Positions 35,112 to 43,377 are shown, numbered from the stretch's first letter. The stretch is 64,000 bases of DNA from Chryseobacterium sp. 7 (GCF_003663845.1 NZ_RCCA01000001.1:1550001-1614000), one strand, 5' to 3'. A program made the numbers and translations. Notes: a model not told the origin generated them from the letters alone.

Positions 35112-36971
35112 ATGAAGACAATATATGCCGCATTAGCCCTTTCAGTAACTTCAGTAGCTTTTTCCCAAAAAACATTGGAAAAAGTAGAACCTGCTTTTTG
35201 GTGGAAAGGGATGAAAAATCCAGAACTTCAGATTCTTGTTTACGGGAAAGATGTTGCCCATAACGACATTGTACTTTCGGATGGAATTCAGATAAAAGAC
35301 ATCAGGAAAGTGGATAATCCGAATTATGTTTTTATTACAGTCAATACCAATGAAATAAATGTTCCGAAGTTTACCATCAATATTAAAAAAGATAAAAAAG
35401 ATATCGATGCTTATACTTACGAACTGAAGCAGAGAGAATCTGGATCTGCCAATCGGGAATCTTTTACTTCAAAAGATGTGATGTACCTGATCATGCCGGA
35501 TCGTTTCGCCAATGGGGATGAAAAAAATGATTCTAGTCCTGATCTTACGGAGAAAATGGATAGAAAATTACCTAGAGGAAGGCACGGCGGAGATCTCCGC
35601 GGGATTATCAATAATCTTGATTATATTCATAACCTGGGAGTTACAGCGGTATGGCTTACCCCAGTGAATGAGGATAACGAAAAAAAAGATTCCTATCATG
35701 GTTATGCCCAAACTGATCTGTATAAAATAGATGCCCGATACGGAACCAATGAAGAATACAAAACATTATCTCATGAGCTGAATAAAAAAAATATGAAACT
35801 GGTGATGGACTATGTGACCAATCATTGGGGTTCTTCACATTGGATGATCAAAGATCTGCCCTCAAAAGACTGGATACATTGGTTTGATGAAGGAGAAAAT
35901 GGTTTTAAACGTTCCAATTATAAGACAACAACACAATTTGATACCAATGCTTCGGATATTGATAAGAAATATGCGTTGGACGGGTGGTTTGATAAAACAA
36001 TGCCGGATATCAATCAGAAAAATCCATTGGTTTTAAAATACCTTACTCAAAATGCGATCTGGTGGATTGAATATGCAGATCTGGGAGGCATCCGTGTAGA
36101 TACCTATCCTTACAATGATAAAGAAGCCATGGCAAAATGGGCTAAAGCAATTACTGATGAATATCCGAAATTCAATATCGTAGGCGAAACCTGGCTGTAT
36201 ACAGCCGCACAAATTGCAGCATGGCAGAAAGACTCCAAAGTTGGAGAAATCGCAGGATACAATTCAAATTTACCATCGGTAATGGATTTTATGCTGTTTG
36301 AAAATATGCCTAAAGCCCTTAAAGAAAAAGAAAGCTGGGATAAAGGGATGATAAGAATTTATGATACTTTTACCAGTGATTTCCTGTATCCGGACCTCAA
36401 TAATCTTTTGGTTTTCTTCGAAAATCATGATACAGAAAGATGGAACGAGATCTTTAATGCAAATCCTGATGCTTATAAAATGGCACTCACCCTGATTTCA
36501 ACCGTGAGAGGAACTCCACAAATTTATTACGGATCAGAAATAGGAATGCGTGGAAATAAAAAGAGAAGGGGAGATGCAGATATCCGCAGAGATTTTCCGG
36601 GTGGCTGGAAATCTGATAAACAAAATGCTTTCCTTACATCCTCTCAGACTTCTGAGCAGAAAGAGTTTTTTCAGTTTACTCAAAAATTACTGAATTGGAG
36701 AAAGGATAAGGATGTAATTCACAATGGGAAAACTAAAAATTTCGTTCCTCAGGATGGTGTCTTTGTTTATTTCAGATATAACGAAAAAGAAAGTGTGATG
36801 GTAGTCATCAATAATAACAAAAAAGATCAGACATTAGACCTGAAACGTTTTGCCGAATCCCTTAACGGATTTACAAATGGGAAAGAAGTAATTTCAGGAA
36901 AAGAAATGTTATTACAAAACAGTATAAATATTCCTGCAAAAACTCCGTTGATTATTGAACTCAAAAAATAA
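35112..36971 (+). CDS. Glycoside hydrolase family 13 alpha-amylase/neopullulanase-type enzyme
   Basis: 619 residues from ATG 35112, which opens the signal peptide MKTIYAALALSVTSVAFSQ; the longer frame begins with TTG. An N-terminal immunoglobulin-like cyclomaltodextrinase domain (about 25-115) precedes the barrel. The four GH13 regions are complete: DYVTNH, GGIRVDTYPY with nucleophile D330, IVGETWL with acid E359, and FFENHDTER with D440. A C-terminal beta domain closes it. The N-domain and these regions place it with SusA-like periplasmic neopullulanases/maltodextrinases that cut maltodextrins imported by SusCD. Confidence 0.92.
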   Translation: MKTIYAALALSVTSVAFSQKTLEKVEPAFWWKGMKNPELQILVYGKDVAHNDIVLSDGIQIKDIRKVDNPNYVFITVNTNEINVPKFTINIKKDKKDIDAYTYELKQRESGSANRESFTSKDVMYLIMPDRFANGDEKNDSSPDLTEKMDRKLPRGRHGGDLRGIINNLDYIHNLGVTAVWLTPVNEDNEKKDSYHGYAQTDLYKIDARYGTNEEYKTLSHELNKKNMKLVMDYVTNHWGSSHWMIKDLPSKDWIHWFDEGENGFKRSNYKTTTQFDTNASDIDKKYALDGWFDKTMPDINQKNPLVLKYLTQNAIWWIEYADLGGIRVDTYPYNDKEAMAKWAKAITDEYPKFNIVGETWLYTAAQIAAWQKDSKVGEIAGYNSNLPSVMDFMLFENMPKALKEKESWDKGMIRIYDTFTSDFLYPDLNNLLVFFENHDTERWNEIFNANPDAYKMALTLISTVRGTPQIYYGSEIGMRGNKKRRGDADIRRDFPGGWKSDKQNAFLTSSQTSEQKEFFQFTQKLLNWRKDKDVIHNGKTKNFVPQDGVFVYFRYNEKESVMVVINNNKKDQTLDLKRFAESLNGFTNGKEVISGKEMLLQNSINIPAKTPLIIELKK

Positions 36972-36980
36972 CTATTATAC

Positions 36981-37508
36981 ATGAAAAGATTAACAAGTGC
37001 CTATACATTAATCCTTTTTTTACTGGGATTTTCTTTACTTACAGCACAGTCAAAAAATACATTTAATAAAGAAAAAGCAGAAATAAGTGCAATGCTTGAT
37101 GATTTCAATGCAGCTGCGGCAAAAGCAGATTATGCCACTTATTTTAATTTCTTTGCAGATGAATCTATATTTATTGGAACAGATGCTACCGAAATCTGGA
37201 ATAAAAAAGAATTCATGGTATGGGCAAAACCTTATTTTGACAAAAAGAAAACCTGGAATTTTAAAGCCATTAAAAGAAATATCTACTTCAGCAAAGACGG
37301 AAAACTGGCGTGGTTTGATGAGCTATTGGATACCCAAATGAAAATATGCAGAGGTTCCGGTGTATTAGAGAAAATCAATGGAAGCTGGAAGGTAAAACAA
37401 TACGTTCTTTCCATGACGGTTCCTAATGAAGTGGTAGATAAAGTAGTGCCAGAAAAAACACCTATTGAAGATTTATTAATTCAAAAACTGAAAGCAGAAT
37501 GGCACTAA
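36981..37508 (+). CDS. Secreted SnoaL/DUF4440-like protein in the starch locus
   Basis: 175 residues. Signal peptide to about LTAQ, then an NTF2-like fold: ISAMLDDFNAAAAKADYATYFNFFADESIFIG at the start and EKINGSWKVKQYVLSMTVP at the end (each in parts), matching the plan of the 7137 protein. No catalytic assignment possible. It starts 9 bp after the GH13 stop and its last 10 nt overlap the MFS start, so it is translated as part of the sugar operon. Possible roles: binding a small ligand or assisting the transporter; this is conjecture. Confidence 0.7.
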   Translation: MKRLTSAYTLILFLLGFSLLTAQSKNTFNKEKAEISAMLDDFNAAAAKADYATYFNFFADESIFIGTDATEIWNKKEFMVWAKPYFDKKKTWNFKAIKRNIYFSKDGKLAWFDELLDTQMKICRGSGVLEKINGSWKVKQYVLSMTVPNEVVDKVVPEKTPIEDLLIQKLKAEWH

Positions 37509-38917
37509 TAAACGGAAGATATGAAAGCAGTACATCTGGCAGAAAAATAAAACCAAACTTATCCATGCTCCAGATCATCAATATGAGTATGGGATTTCTG
37601 GGAATTCAGATGGCATTTGGTCTACAGAACGGAAATGCAAGCCGTATTCTTGGAAATTTAGGAGCAGATGTTCATGAGCTATCCTGGTTTTGGCTGGTAG
37701 CGCCCATCACAGGGTTGATTGTTCAGCCTATTATTGGTCATATGGGTGACAATACGTGGAGCCCGCTGGGAAGAAGAAAGCCTTACTTTTTAATTGGAGC
37801 TGTTCTGTGTGCCATCGGATTGGTGCTCCTTCCGAATGCCGCCTCTGTTACTCAGATGTTTGCCGCTAATGCCCTTTTATTAGCAGTAATATTCCTTGCT
37901 ATGATGGATGCTTCGGTGAATATAGCAATGGAACCTTTCAGAGCCCTGGTAGGAGATATGCTCCCAAAACATCAGGGTACCATAGGATTCTCTGTACAAA
38001 CCATTCTGATTGGAATAGGAGCCGTATTAGGTTCTTATTTACCGGATTGGCTAACAAAAATGGGAATCTCCAATGAAGCACCAGCTGGATTTGTTGCCGA
38101 TAATGTCATTTACTCCTTTTATATTGGTGCGGCTTTGCTAATCATATCTATTTTGTATACTATTATCACAACCAGGGAATATTCTCCACAGGAGTTCGCT
38201 GATTTTGATGATAAAGAAGAGGGAGAAAAACATGAGTCTAAGTTTTCGGATATATTCAAAGATTTTGCTGCGATTCCTGAACAGATGAAAAAGCTGGGAA
38301 TTGTTCAGTTTTTCTCATGGTTTGCATTATTTACGATGTGGGTATTTACTACGAGCGCATTGGCAACCCATCATTTTGGGCTTTCCCCGGAAGATACCCA
38401 TTCCAAAGCATTTAATGATGCAGGAGACCTTACAGGAAAACTTTTCGGAATGTATAATCTTTGGGCCATTCCGTTCGCTTTTCTATTGACACCTATTGCC
38501 AAGCAGATTGGTAAAAAGCAAACCCATGCTTTAGCTTTATTGTGTGGAGGTTTAGGACTGGTTTCAATGTACTTTATTAAAGACGTTAATAATCTATGGA
38601 TCTCAATGATCGGATTAGGTTTTGCGTGGGCAAGTATTTTAGCAATGCCTTATGCCATGCTTATTGAAGTTATTCCACAAAGAAAAATGGGAGTTTATAT
38701 GGGAATATTCAATTTCTTTATCGTAATTCCTCAGATTATTAACGGTTTATTCGGAGGACCTATTGTAAGTAGTATTTTCGGAAAACAGGCTATGGATTAT
38801 ATTGTAGTAGGAGGTGTTTGTATGCTGATAGGAGCTGTAGTAACCATGATTTTTGTGAAATCAGAAGATGAAACCCCTAAAGAAATTGAAGAGGAGATCA
38901 AACAGGTGCATTTTTAA
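37499..38917 (+). CDS. MFS sugar transporter (SLC45/GPH-like), probably maltose/maltodextrin
   Basis: 472 residues, about 12 membrane helices. The loop 2-3 motif GDNTWSPLGRRKPYFLIGAV is that of SLC45/GPH-type sugar symporters, and the N-terminal MGFLGIQMAFGLQNGNASRI is shared with this group. Location after SusCDE, GH97 and GH13 suggests uptake of maltose or glucose across the inner membrane. The start at 37499 overlaps the upstream stop by 10 nt; Met23 (37565) is an alternative start that keeps the first helix. Confidence 0.88.
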   Translation: MALINGRYESSTSGRKIKPNLSMLQIINMSMGFLGIQMAFGLQNGNASRILGNLGADVHELSWFWLVAPITGLIVQPIIGHMGDNTWSPLGRRKPYFLIGAVLCAIGLVLLPNAASVTQMFAANALLLAVIFLAMMDASVNIAMEPFRALVGDMLPKHQGTIGFSVQTILIGIGAVLGSYLPDWLTKMGISNEAPAGFVADNVIYSFYIGAALLIISILYTIITTREYSPQEFADFDDKEEGEKHESKFSDIFKDFAAIPEQMKKLGIVQFFSWFALFTMWVFTTSALATHHFGLSPEDTHSKAFNDAGDLTGKLFGMYNLWAIPFAFLLTPIAKQIGKKQTHALALLCGGLGLVSMYFIKDVNNLWISMIGLGFAWASILAMPYAMLIEVIPQRKMGVYMGIFNFFIVIPQIINGLFGGPIVSSIFGKQAMDYIVVGGVCMLIGAVVTMIFVKSEDETPKEIEEEIKQVHF

Positions 38918-39049
38918 CAGGAAGTTAGAAGTTGTACCCAAAATTTAATTGAAAAACTGATAAAAATTCAATAGGAAGGGCTTTAGTCCGCTTTTTCCTT
39001 AAGTATTGATCAATTAGCTTTAGCTCAACTTAAAATGATTTATAAAAAG

Positions 39050-39090
39050 AAACGAGGCTGTCTCAAAAGGGCAGCCTCGTTTTCTTTTAT
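39050..39090. terminator. Bidirectional terminator between MFS and lipocalin genes
   Basis: 11-bp stem AAACGAGGCTG/CAGCCTCGTTT (39050-39060 with 39072-39082) with T-rich flanks on both strands. About 70 bp before it lies GGAAGGGCTTTAGTCCGC, a degenerate relative of the hairpin at 58612. Confidence 0.85.
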
Positions 39091-39557
39091 TGTCTGTTAT
39101 ATATTGTAGTAAATTCATCTTTTATACCATCACCATCGGTATCAAAAAGTTCTTCTACAAGCTCTAATTGTGTATCTGTTAATTTTTTCACGGTATATAC
39201 ATCAGTTGTTCCGCTAGAATACTTAACCTGAAGCTTTTTAGAAGCCGTATCGTAGGTATAATCATAAGTTACATCTACATCAAGAGTGCACTGTCCTCCA
39301 GTATTTCCATAATAACCTATTTCATGCCATTTACCAGCAGAGCTGATATCCACCGAACCTTTTTTATCGCATACATTAGCATCAGAAGATTCATTAGCAA
39401 TGATGCTTCCATCTTTACCTGAATATGCCATAAATTTGGAAGGCTGCCATTTACCAACAATGCTAGGTTCATTGGTTATTGTTGCTGTATCATCATCACT
39501 GCTGCATGAGAACAAACCTAATACAGCAATACTTAAAAATAGAGTTTTTTTGATCAT
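39087..39557 (-). CDS. Lipocalin-like lipoprotein
   Basis: 156 residues. Lipoprotein signal (VLGLFSC-SSDDD, Cys18) and a mature part starting SIVGKWQPSKF, the G-x-W opening of Bacteroidota lipocalin-like domains. Two further Cys (NVC and GGQC) could pair. The end, ELFDTDGDGIKDEFTTIY, is an Asp-rich calcium-loop-like motif also present at the end of the 56486 protein. Ligand unknown. Own promoter box (TACATTTG) and a shared terminator, so monocistronic. Confidence 0.75.
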   Translation of the reverse strand: MIKKTLFLSIAVLGLFSCSSDDDTATITNEPSIVGKWQPSKFMAYSGKDGSIIANESSDANVCDKKGSVDISSAGKWHEIGYYGNTGGQCTLDVDVTYDYTYDTASKKLQVKYSSGTTDVYTVKKLTDTQLELVEELFDTDGDGIKDEFTTIYNRQ

Positions 39558-39582
39558 TTTTTTTATTTGTTTTAAACGGGGG

Positions 39583-39590
39583 CAAATGTA
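39583..39590 (-). promoter_or_regulatory. Promoter -7 box TACATTTG of the lipocalin-like gene
   Basis: Minus-strand TACATTTG, 25 nt before ATG 39557. A TTG lies 15 nt further upstream, slightly closer than the usual 17-23. Confidence 0.5.
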
Positions 39591-39996
39591 ATTATTTTAT
39601 GAATCCAAAGTCAGAGTAATTTATAGATATATTTCCATTGTTTAAATGATTGATTTTTAGTATCTTATTTTTTTTATACCTACTTGAGCAAAATTCATAA
39701 TAATGTATTTCAAATGGTTAATCAAAATTTAAATTTGTGCTAATATTTTAATCTAATTACATTCAATAGGTTATAAAAATATTACCGGTATTAATGTTTG
39801 TACATATAATCTGCTCAGTCCTTAAAGGATATCCGGTATAAAGCGCCATAAAAGCGGATGAGAATTTAAAGATCTCTTCACATCATTGTGTGATCCAACC
39901 TCTCAATATTCATAATTTATAAATAATCCTTTTACCCTTTTGCTTCTCCAGCTTCCTTTCTTACCCTACATCAACTTTTAAAACATCCGCATCCCG
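39591..39996. other. AT-rich intergenic region, no gene seen
   Basis: About 400 bases between the divergent lipocalin and pirin genes. No ORF of more than about 10 codons with a sensible start, and no tRNA-like or strong hairpin structure. A CT-rich stretch (about 39920-39965) precedes the pirin promoter. Confidence 0.5.
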
Positions 39997-40004
39997 TACA
40001 TTTG
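39997..40004 (+). promoter_or_regulatory. Promoter -7 box TACATTTG of the pirin gene
   Basis: Consensus -7 box 21 nt before ATG 40026; no matching TTG upstream. Confidence 0.5.
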
Positions 40005-40025
40005 TACTATAAATAATCACATAAA

Positions 40026-40754
40026 ATGAAAACAGTATATCATAAAGCAGATTCAAGAGGTCACGCTAACCACGGATGGTTAAACTCTTACCATACATTC
40101 AGTTTTGCCAACTATCAAAACAGAGAAAGAACGAACTTTGGGGTTCTAAGAGTGTTAAACGATGACACCGTTTCTCAGGGAATGGGCTTCGGAACACATC
40201 CGCACAGGGATATGGAAATTATTTCAATCCCTTTGGAAGGCGATTTGGAACACAAAGACTCAATGGGAACTACAGCGGTAATCAAAAAAGGGGAAATCCA
40301 GGTGATGAGTGCGGGAACTGGTGTGCAGCACAGCGAATACAATAAAAATAAAGATGAAGAAGTAAAATTCCTTCAGATCTGGATTTTCCCAAAAGAGCAG
40401 AATGTGGAACCAAGATACGATCAGAAAAGCATTAAAGAAGGTGAAAAAATCAACGGATTCCAGCAGATTTTATCTCCCAATAAAAATGATGACGGAGTTT
40501 GGATTCACCAGGATGCATGGTTCAACTTAGCCAATTTTACAAAAGGAAACGGTAAAAATTATATGCTCAACAAAAAAGGAAACGGAGTCTATGCATTCGT
40601 ATTAAAAGGAAGTGCAAAAATAGGAGACCGTGTTCTGAATGAAAGAGACGGATTGGGAATTTGGGATACGCAGAGTTTTAATATCGAAGCCGTGGAAGAC
40701 ACCGAAATATTATTAATGGAAGTCCCAATGGAACTGCCTTCTTATCTTAAATAA
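40026..40754 (+). CDS. Pirin family protein (bicupin)
   Basis: 242 residues. The N-terminal cupin carries the metal site in HPHRDMEIISIPLEG (two His), with HKD and the later GVQHSEYN completing the pattern. The C-terminal cupin ends in DGLGIWDTQSFNIEA. YhaK/YhhW-like pirins of this size act on quercetin-type flavonols in vitro or sense redox state; the true role is uncertain. A flavin reductase gene starts 37 bp downstream, probably in the same transcript, which fits a redox or xenobiotic-response role. Confidence 0.9.
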   Translation: MKTVYHKADSRGHANHGWLNSYHTFSFANYQNRERTNFGVLRVLNDDTVSQGMGFGTHPHRDMEIISIPLEGDLEHKDSMGTTAVIKKGEIQVMSAGTGVQHSEYNKNKDEEVKFLQIWIFPKEQNVEPRYDQKSIKEGEKINGFQQILSPNKNDDGVWIHQDAWFNLANFTKGNGKNYMLNKKGNGVYAFVLKGSAKIGDRVLNERDGLGIWDTQSFNIEAVEDTEILLMEVPMELPSYLK

Positions 40755-40791
40755 AAAACTAAATTTGTAATCTTAAAAATAAACCTCACAT

Positions 40792-41343
40792 ATGAAAATC
40801 TTAGCAATAGCAGGAAGCAACTCAGAAGTTTCAATGAACAAGCAGTTGGTAGCATACGCATCCACATTATTTGAAAATGCAGAAGTAGAAGTAGTAGATC
40901 TTAATCCTTTCGAAATGCCCATCTATAAACATGAAAGAGAATTAGCAGGTGGTGTTCCTCAGGAAGCTCACGATTTTGCCGCTAAAATTGACGGAGCTAA
41001 TGTATTGTTGGTAGCTTTGGCAGAACATAACGGAACATATTCTACAGCATTTAAAAATGTGTTCGACTGGGTGTCGAGAATCAAAGACAGAACAGTTTGG
41101 AATGAAGTGCCTATGTTATTGATGTCTACGTCTCCGGGAGGTAGAGGTGGAGCAGGTGTTTTGGAAGCTGCATCAAAGCGTTTTCCTTTCCACGGAGGAA
41201 ATGTGGTGGAAACTTTTTCACTTCCATTCTTTAATGATAATTTTGATAAAACAACTCATAAAATTTCTAATGAAGAGAAAATCAGTGAGTTGAAAGAGAA
41301 AATAAAGAAGATTGCGGCTATTGAAACCATCCTTGAAAAATAG
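40792..41343 (+). CDS. NADPH-dependent FMN reductase-family oxidoreductase
   Basis: 183 residues. The flavodoxin-like fold opens KILAIAGSNSEVSMNKQL, the FMN phosphate loop. The ring-binding segment is LLVALAEHNGTYSTAFKNVF, and STSPGGRGGAGVLEAA is the family signature in the second half. It should reduce FMN, quinones or azo/nitro compounds with NAD(P)H. It follows pirin at 37 bp. The next transcript unit (small cassette) begins 4 bp after its stop. Confidence 0.85.
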   Translation: MKILAIAGSNSEVSMNKQLVAYASTLFENAEVEVVDLNPFEMPIYKHERELAGGVPQEAHDFAAKIDGANVLLVALAEHNGTYSTAFKNVFDWVSRIKDRTVWNEVPMLLMSTSPGGRGGAGVLEAASKRFPFHGGNVVETFSLPFFNDNFDKTTHKISNEEKISELKEKIKKIAAIETILEK

Positions 41344-41346
41344 AAT

Positions 41347-41376
41347 TTGAATATTCATTTAAAATTACTATTTTTG
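41347..41376 (+). promoter_or_regulatory. Promoter TTG-N19-TATTTTTG of the small cassette before purM
   Basis: TTG 41347-41349, 19-nt spacer, TATTTTTG 41369-41376: full consensus. It starts right after the reductase stop codon and drives a transcript of about 120 nt ending at the hairpin at 41473-41504. Confidence 0.7.
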
Positions 41377-41390
41377 CAAAAAGAAAAGAG

Positions 41391-41465
41391 ATGAAAATTC
41401 AGACCTCCTATAAACAATGTTTTTCTCATAAAGGGAAAATTGTGGGCTCTGAAATTCTGAGATAA
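41391..41465 (+). CDS. Candidate 24-residue small peptide (or part of a small RNA)
   Basis: ATG preceded by an A/G-rich stretch (AAGAAAAGAG), 24 sense codons (MKIQTSYKQC start, GSEILR end) and TAA. It lies within a short unit bounded by a consensus promoter and a perfect terminator. It could be a leader peptide for purM, a free small protein, or not translated at all. In the last case the unit is a small RNA, and its ACCTCC segment (41403-41408) is complementary to Shine-Dalgarno sequences. I do not recognise the peptide. The transcript is better supported than the peptide. Confidence 0.4.
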   Translation: MKIQTSYKQCFSHKGKIVGSEILR

Positions 41466-41472
41466 AATAACG

Positions 41473-41504
41473 GCCGATAATCTGAAAAGATTGTCGGCTT
41501 TTTT
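41473..41504 (+). terminator. Terminator of the small cassette
   Basis: 11-bp stem (41473-41483 with 41488-41498, one G:T), GAAA tetraloop, six T. Very strong; it would block read-through into purM unless regulated. Confidence 0.9.
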
Positions 41505-41593
41505 GTTTTCTAAAATCAAGTATAAAAGTAATTGAAATATTAAAAGATAAGAAGACTCCAGAAGCAGTTACTAGATCATAAATAGTATGAAAT

Positions 41594-41622
41594 CTGAAAT
41601 CCGATATCTAAAAATCTAAGCA
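41594..41622. repeat. ATCTGAAATCCGATATCTAAAAATCTAA words before purM
   Basis: Same word family as the inverted repeat at 16850-16921 and the region 42620-42690. It ends 4 nt before the purM start. Confidence 0.4.
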
Positions 41623-41625
41623 GAC

Positions 41626-42618
41626 ATGAGCAACACTTACAAATCAGCAGGAGTAGACAAAGAAGAAGGATACAAAACGGTTGACAAGATCAAAAAAGCG
41701 GTCGGTGAAACCCATAATTCCAATGTACTGAACCACTTGGGAAGTTTTGGTGCTTTCTATGAGATCGGTGGATACAAAAATCCGGTTCTTGTATCAGGAA
41801 CAGATGGAGTAGGAACAAAGCTTAAAGTAGCTTTAGATACCAAAAAATATGATTCTATCGGAGTAGATTGCTTTGCAATGTGTGCCAATGATATTCTTTG
41901 TCACGGAGCAAAACCTTTGTTCTTCCTTGATTATCTGGCTTGCGGAAAGCTTGATTCAGAAATTGCTGCAGAAATCGTTTTAGGAATGGTTGCCGCTTGT
42001 AAGGATAACAACTGTGCATTAATTGGTGGAGAAACTGCTGAAATGCCTGGAATGTACCAGCCGGGAGATTATGATGTTGCAGGATTCTGTGTAGGAATTG
42101 TAGAAAAAGACCAGATTATTGATGGTTCTACCATTAAAGCAGGTAACAAAATTATTGCATTACCAAGCTCAGGATTCCATTCAAACGGATTCTCTTTAGT
42201 AAGAAAAGTATTTCCTAATTTCGAAGAAGAATTTGAAGGAAAACCTTTATACGAGACTCTTTTAGTTCCTACAAGACTATACTACAAAGATATTCACAAA
42301 GTATTGGAAGAAGTAAAAGTAAGCGGAATTGCCCACATCACAGGAGGTGGTCTTTACGAAAACGTTCCAAGAATTATTCCTGAAGGACTTTGTGCTTCTA
42401 TTGATGAATCAAAAATCAGAATTCCTAGCGTAATGCTTGAACTTGAAAAGAGAGGTGAAGTAGCACGCGAGGAAATGTACGGAACATTCAATATGGGTGT
42501 AGGGATGGTAATCGTTGTAGATGCTGAACATGCTGAAAAAGTATTACACCTTTTAGATGATGCTTACGAAATCGGGGAAATCACTGAGGGAGCAGAGAAA
42601 ATTGATTTGAAATTTTAA
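41626..42618 (+). CDS. purM: Phosphoribosylformylglycinamidine cyclo-ligase
   Basis: 330 residues, full length. Converts FGAM plus ATP to AIR, step 5 of purine synthesis. Typical blocks are YKSAGVDKEEGYKTVDKIK at the N-terminus, SGTDGVGTKLKVA, GVDCFAMCANDILCHGAKPLFFLDY (in parts), LIGGETAEMPGMY and the ATP-binding LPSSGFHSNGFSLVR. First of the purine cluster purM-purN-purH-purD-guaA on this strand, each gene separated by 75-195 bp rather than overlapping, so several promoters are likely (one is clear before purD). Confidence 0.96.
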   Translation: MSNTYKSAGVDKEEGYKTVDKIKKAVGETHNSNVLNHLGSFGAFYEIGGYKNPVLVSGTDGVGTKLKVALDTKKYDSIGVDCFAMCANDILCHGAKPLFFLDYLACGKLDSEIAAEIVLGMVAACKDNNCALIGGETAEMPGMYQPGDYDVAGFCVGIVEKDQIIDGSTIKAGNKIIALPSSGFHSNGFSLVRKVFPNFEEEFEGKPLYETLLVPTRLYYKDIHKVLEEVKVSGIAHITGGGLYENVPRIIPEGLCASIDESKIRIPSVMLELEKRGEVAREEMYGTFNMGVGMVIVVDAEHAEKVLHLLDDAYEIGEITEGAEKIDLKF

Positions 42619-42619
42619 A

Positions 42620-42690
42620 TGACATCAGATTTCAGACCCTAGACATCAGACGGTAAGTCTGTAATCTTAAATCTGGCATCTAACATCTGA
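42620..42690. repeat. CATCAGAT/CAGAC word repeats between purM and purN
   Basis: GACATCAGATTTCAGACC, GACATCAGACGG, AAGTCTGTAATC and ATCTGGCATCTAACATCTGA: alternating words and complements filling the 75-bp gap, with folding potential. Related to 16850-16921 and 41594-41622. Confidence 0.55.
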
Positions 42691-42693
42691 ATA

Positions 42694-43260
42694 ATGAAGA
42701 ACATCGTTGTACTCGTATCCGGTTCAGGAACCAATCTGCAGAGAATCATTGATACTATTGATTCCGGAGAAATCCAGAATGCAAAAGTAACATTGGTGGT
42801 AGCAGACAGAGAATGTTTCGGACTGGAAAGAGCAAAGAATCACAATATAGAAAGTATATTAATTCCAAGAGGAAAAAATTTCAGCAGTGAATTGGCGAAA
42901 GTAATCCCAGAAAATACAGACCTTATTGTATTGGCAGGATTTTTATCCATTTTAAAATCTGAATTCTGTGAAAACTGGAACGGTAAAATAATCAATATTC
43001 ATCCTGCTTTGCTTCCGAAATTCGGAGGAAAAGGAATGTGGGGAATGAACGTTCACAATGCAGTAATAGAAGCTAAAGAAGTAGAGAGTGGGGCCACTGT
43101 ACATTTTGTAACGCCGGGCATTGATGAAGGAGAAGCTATTCTTCAGAAATCTTTTGAAGTAACAGCCGAAGATACTCCTGAAACCCTGGCTCAGAAAGTT
43201 CACCAGATTGAATATGAAATATTTCCGATAGCGATCAATAAGGTCCTGGGAAATAAATAA
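42694..43260 (+). CDS. purN: Phosphoribosylglycinamide formyltransferase
   Basis: 188 residues. Transfers a formyl group from 10-formyl-THF to GAR, step 3 of purine synthesis. The N-terminal VVLVSGSGTNLQRIID is the GAR-binding loop. INIHPALLPKFGG carries the catalytic Asn-His pair, and GATVHFVTPGIDEG the catalytic Asp. Full length, cytoplasmic. Its stop is immediately followed by a perfect 18-bp palindrome in the purH leader. Confidence 0.95.
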   Translation: MKNIVVLVSGSGTNLQRIIDTIDSGEIQNAKVTLVVADRECFGLERAKNHNIESILIPRGKNFSSELAKVIPENTDLIVLAGFLSILKSEFCENWNGKIINIHPALLPKFGGKGMWGMNVHNAVIEAKEVESGATVHFVTPGIDEGEAILQKSFEVTAEDTPETLAQKVHQIEYEIFPIAINKVLGNK

Positions 43261-43278
43261 TGTCAAAAATTTTTGACA
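43261..43278. promoter_or_regulatory. Perfect 18-bp palindrome after purN, upstream of purH
   Basis: TGTCAAAAATTTTTGACA is exactly self-complementary and directly abuts the purN stop, 99 bp before purH. With no loop it is more like an operator than a terminator. No regulator is assigned. Confidence 0.5.
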
Positions 43279-43312
43279 GGAAAATAGAAAAATCTAAGTA
43301 AAATAAAAGTAA

Positions 43313-43353
43313 GTTCGGAGGTGAAAGACCCGGACACAGTTTGAAATAGCTGT
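43313..43353 (+). other. Structured purH leader: two short hairpins
   Basis: Stem GTTCGG/CCGGAC (43313-43318 with 43330-43335, one G:T) presents GGAGGTG-like bases (from 43317) partly in its 11-nt loop. A second ACAG/CTGT stem follows (43336-43339 with 43350-43353). It lies 25-65 nt before the purH ATG. It does not match the ZTP, purine or THF riboswitches as I know them. Possibly a cis-regulatory RNA. Confidence 0.35.
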
Positions 43354-43377
43354 AAAAAGTAAAAAATCGAAAGTAAA

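Noticed and set aside
43313-43353. ZTP or THF riboswitch before purH
   Set aside because: The conserved sequences of these riboswitches as I know them are absent; only two short stems are seen, so it is reported as an unidentified structure.
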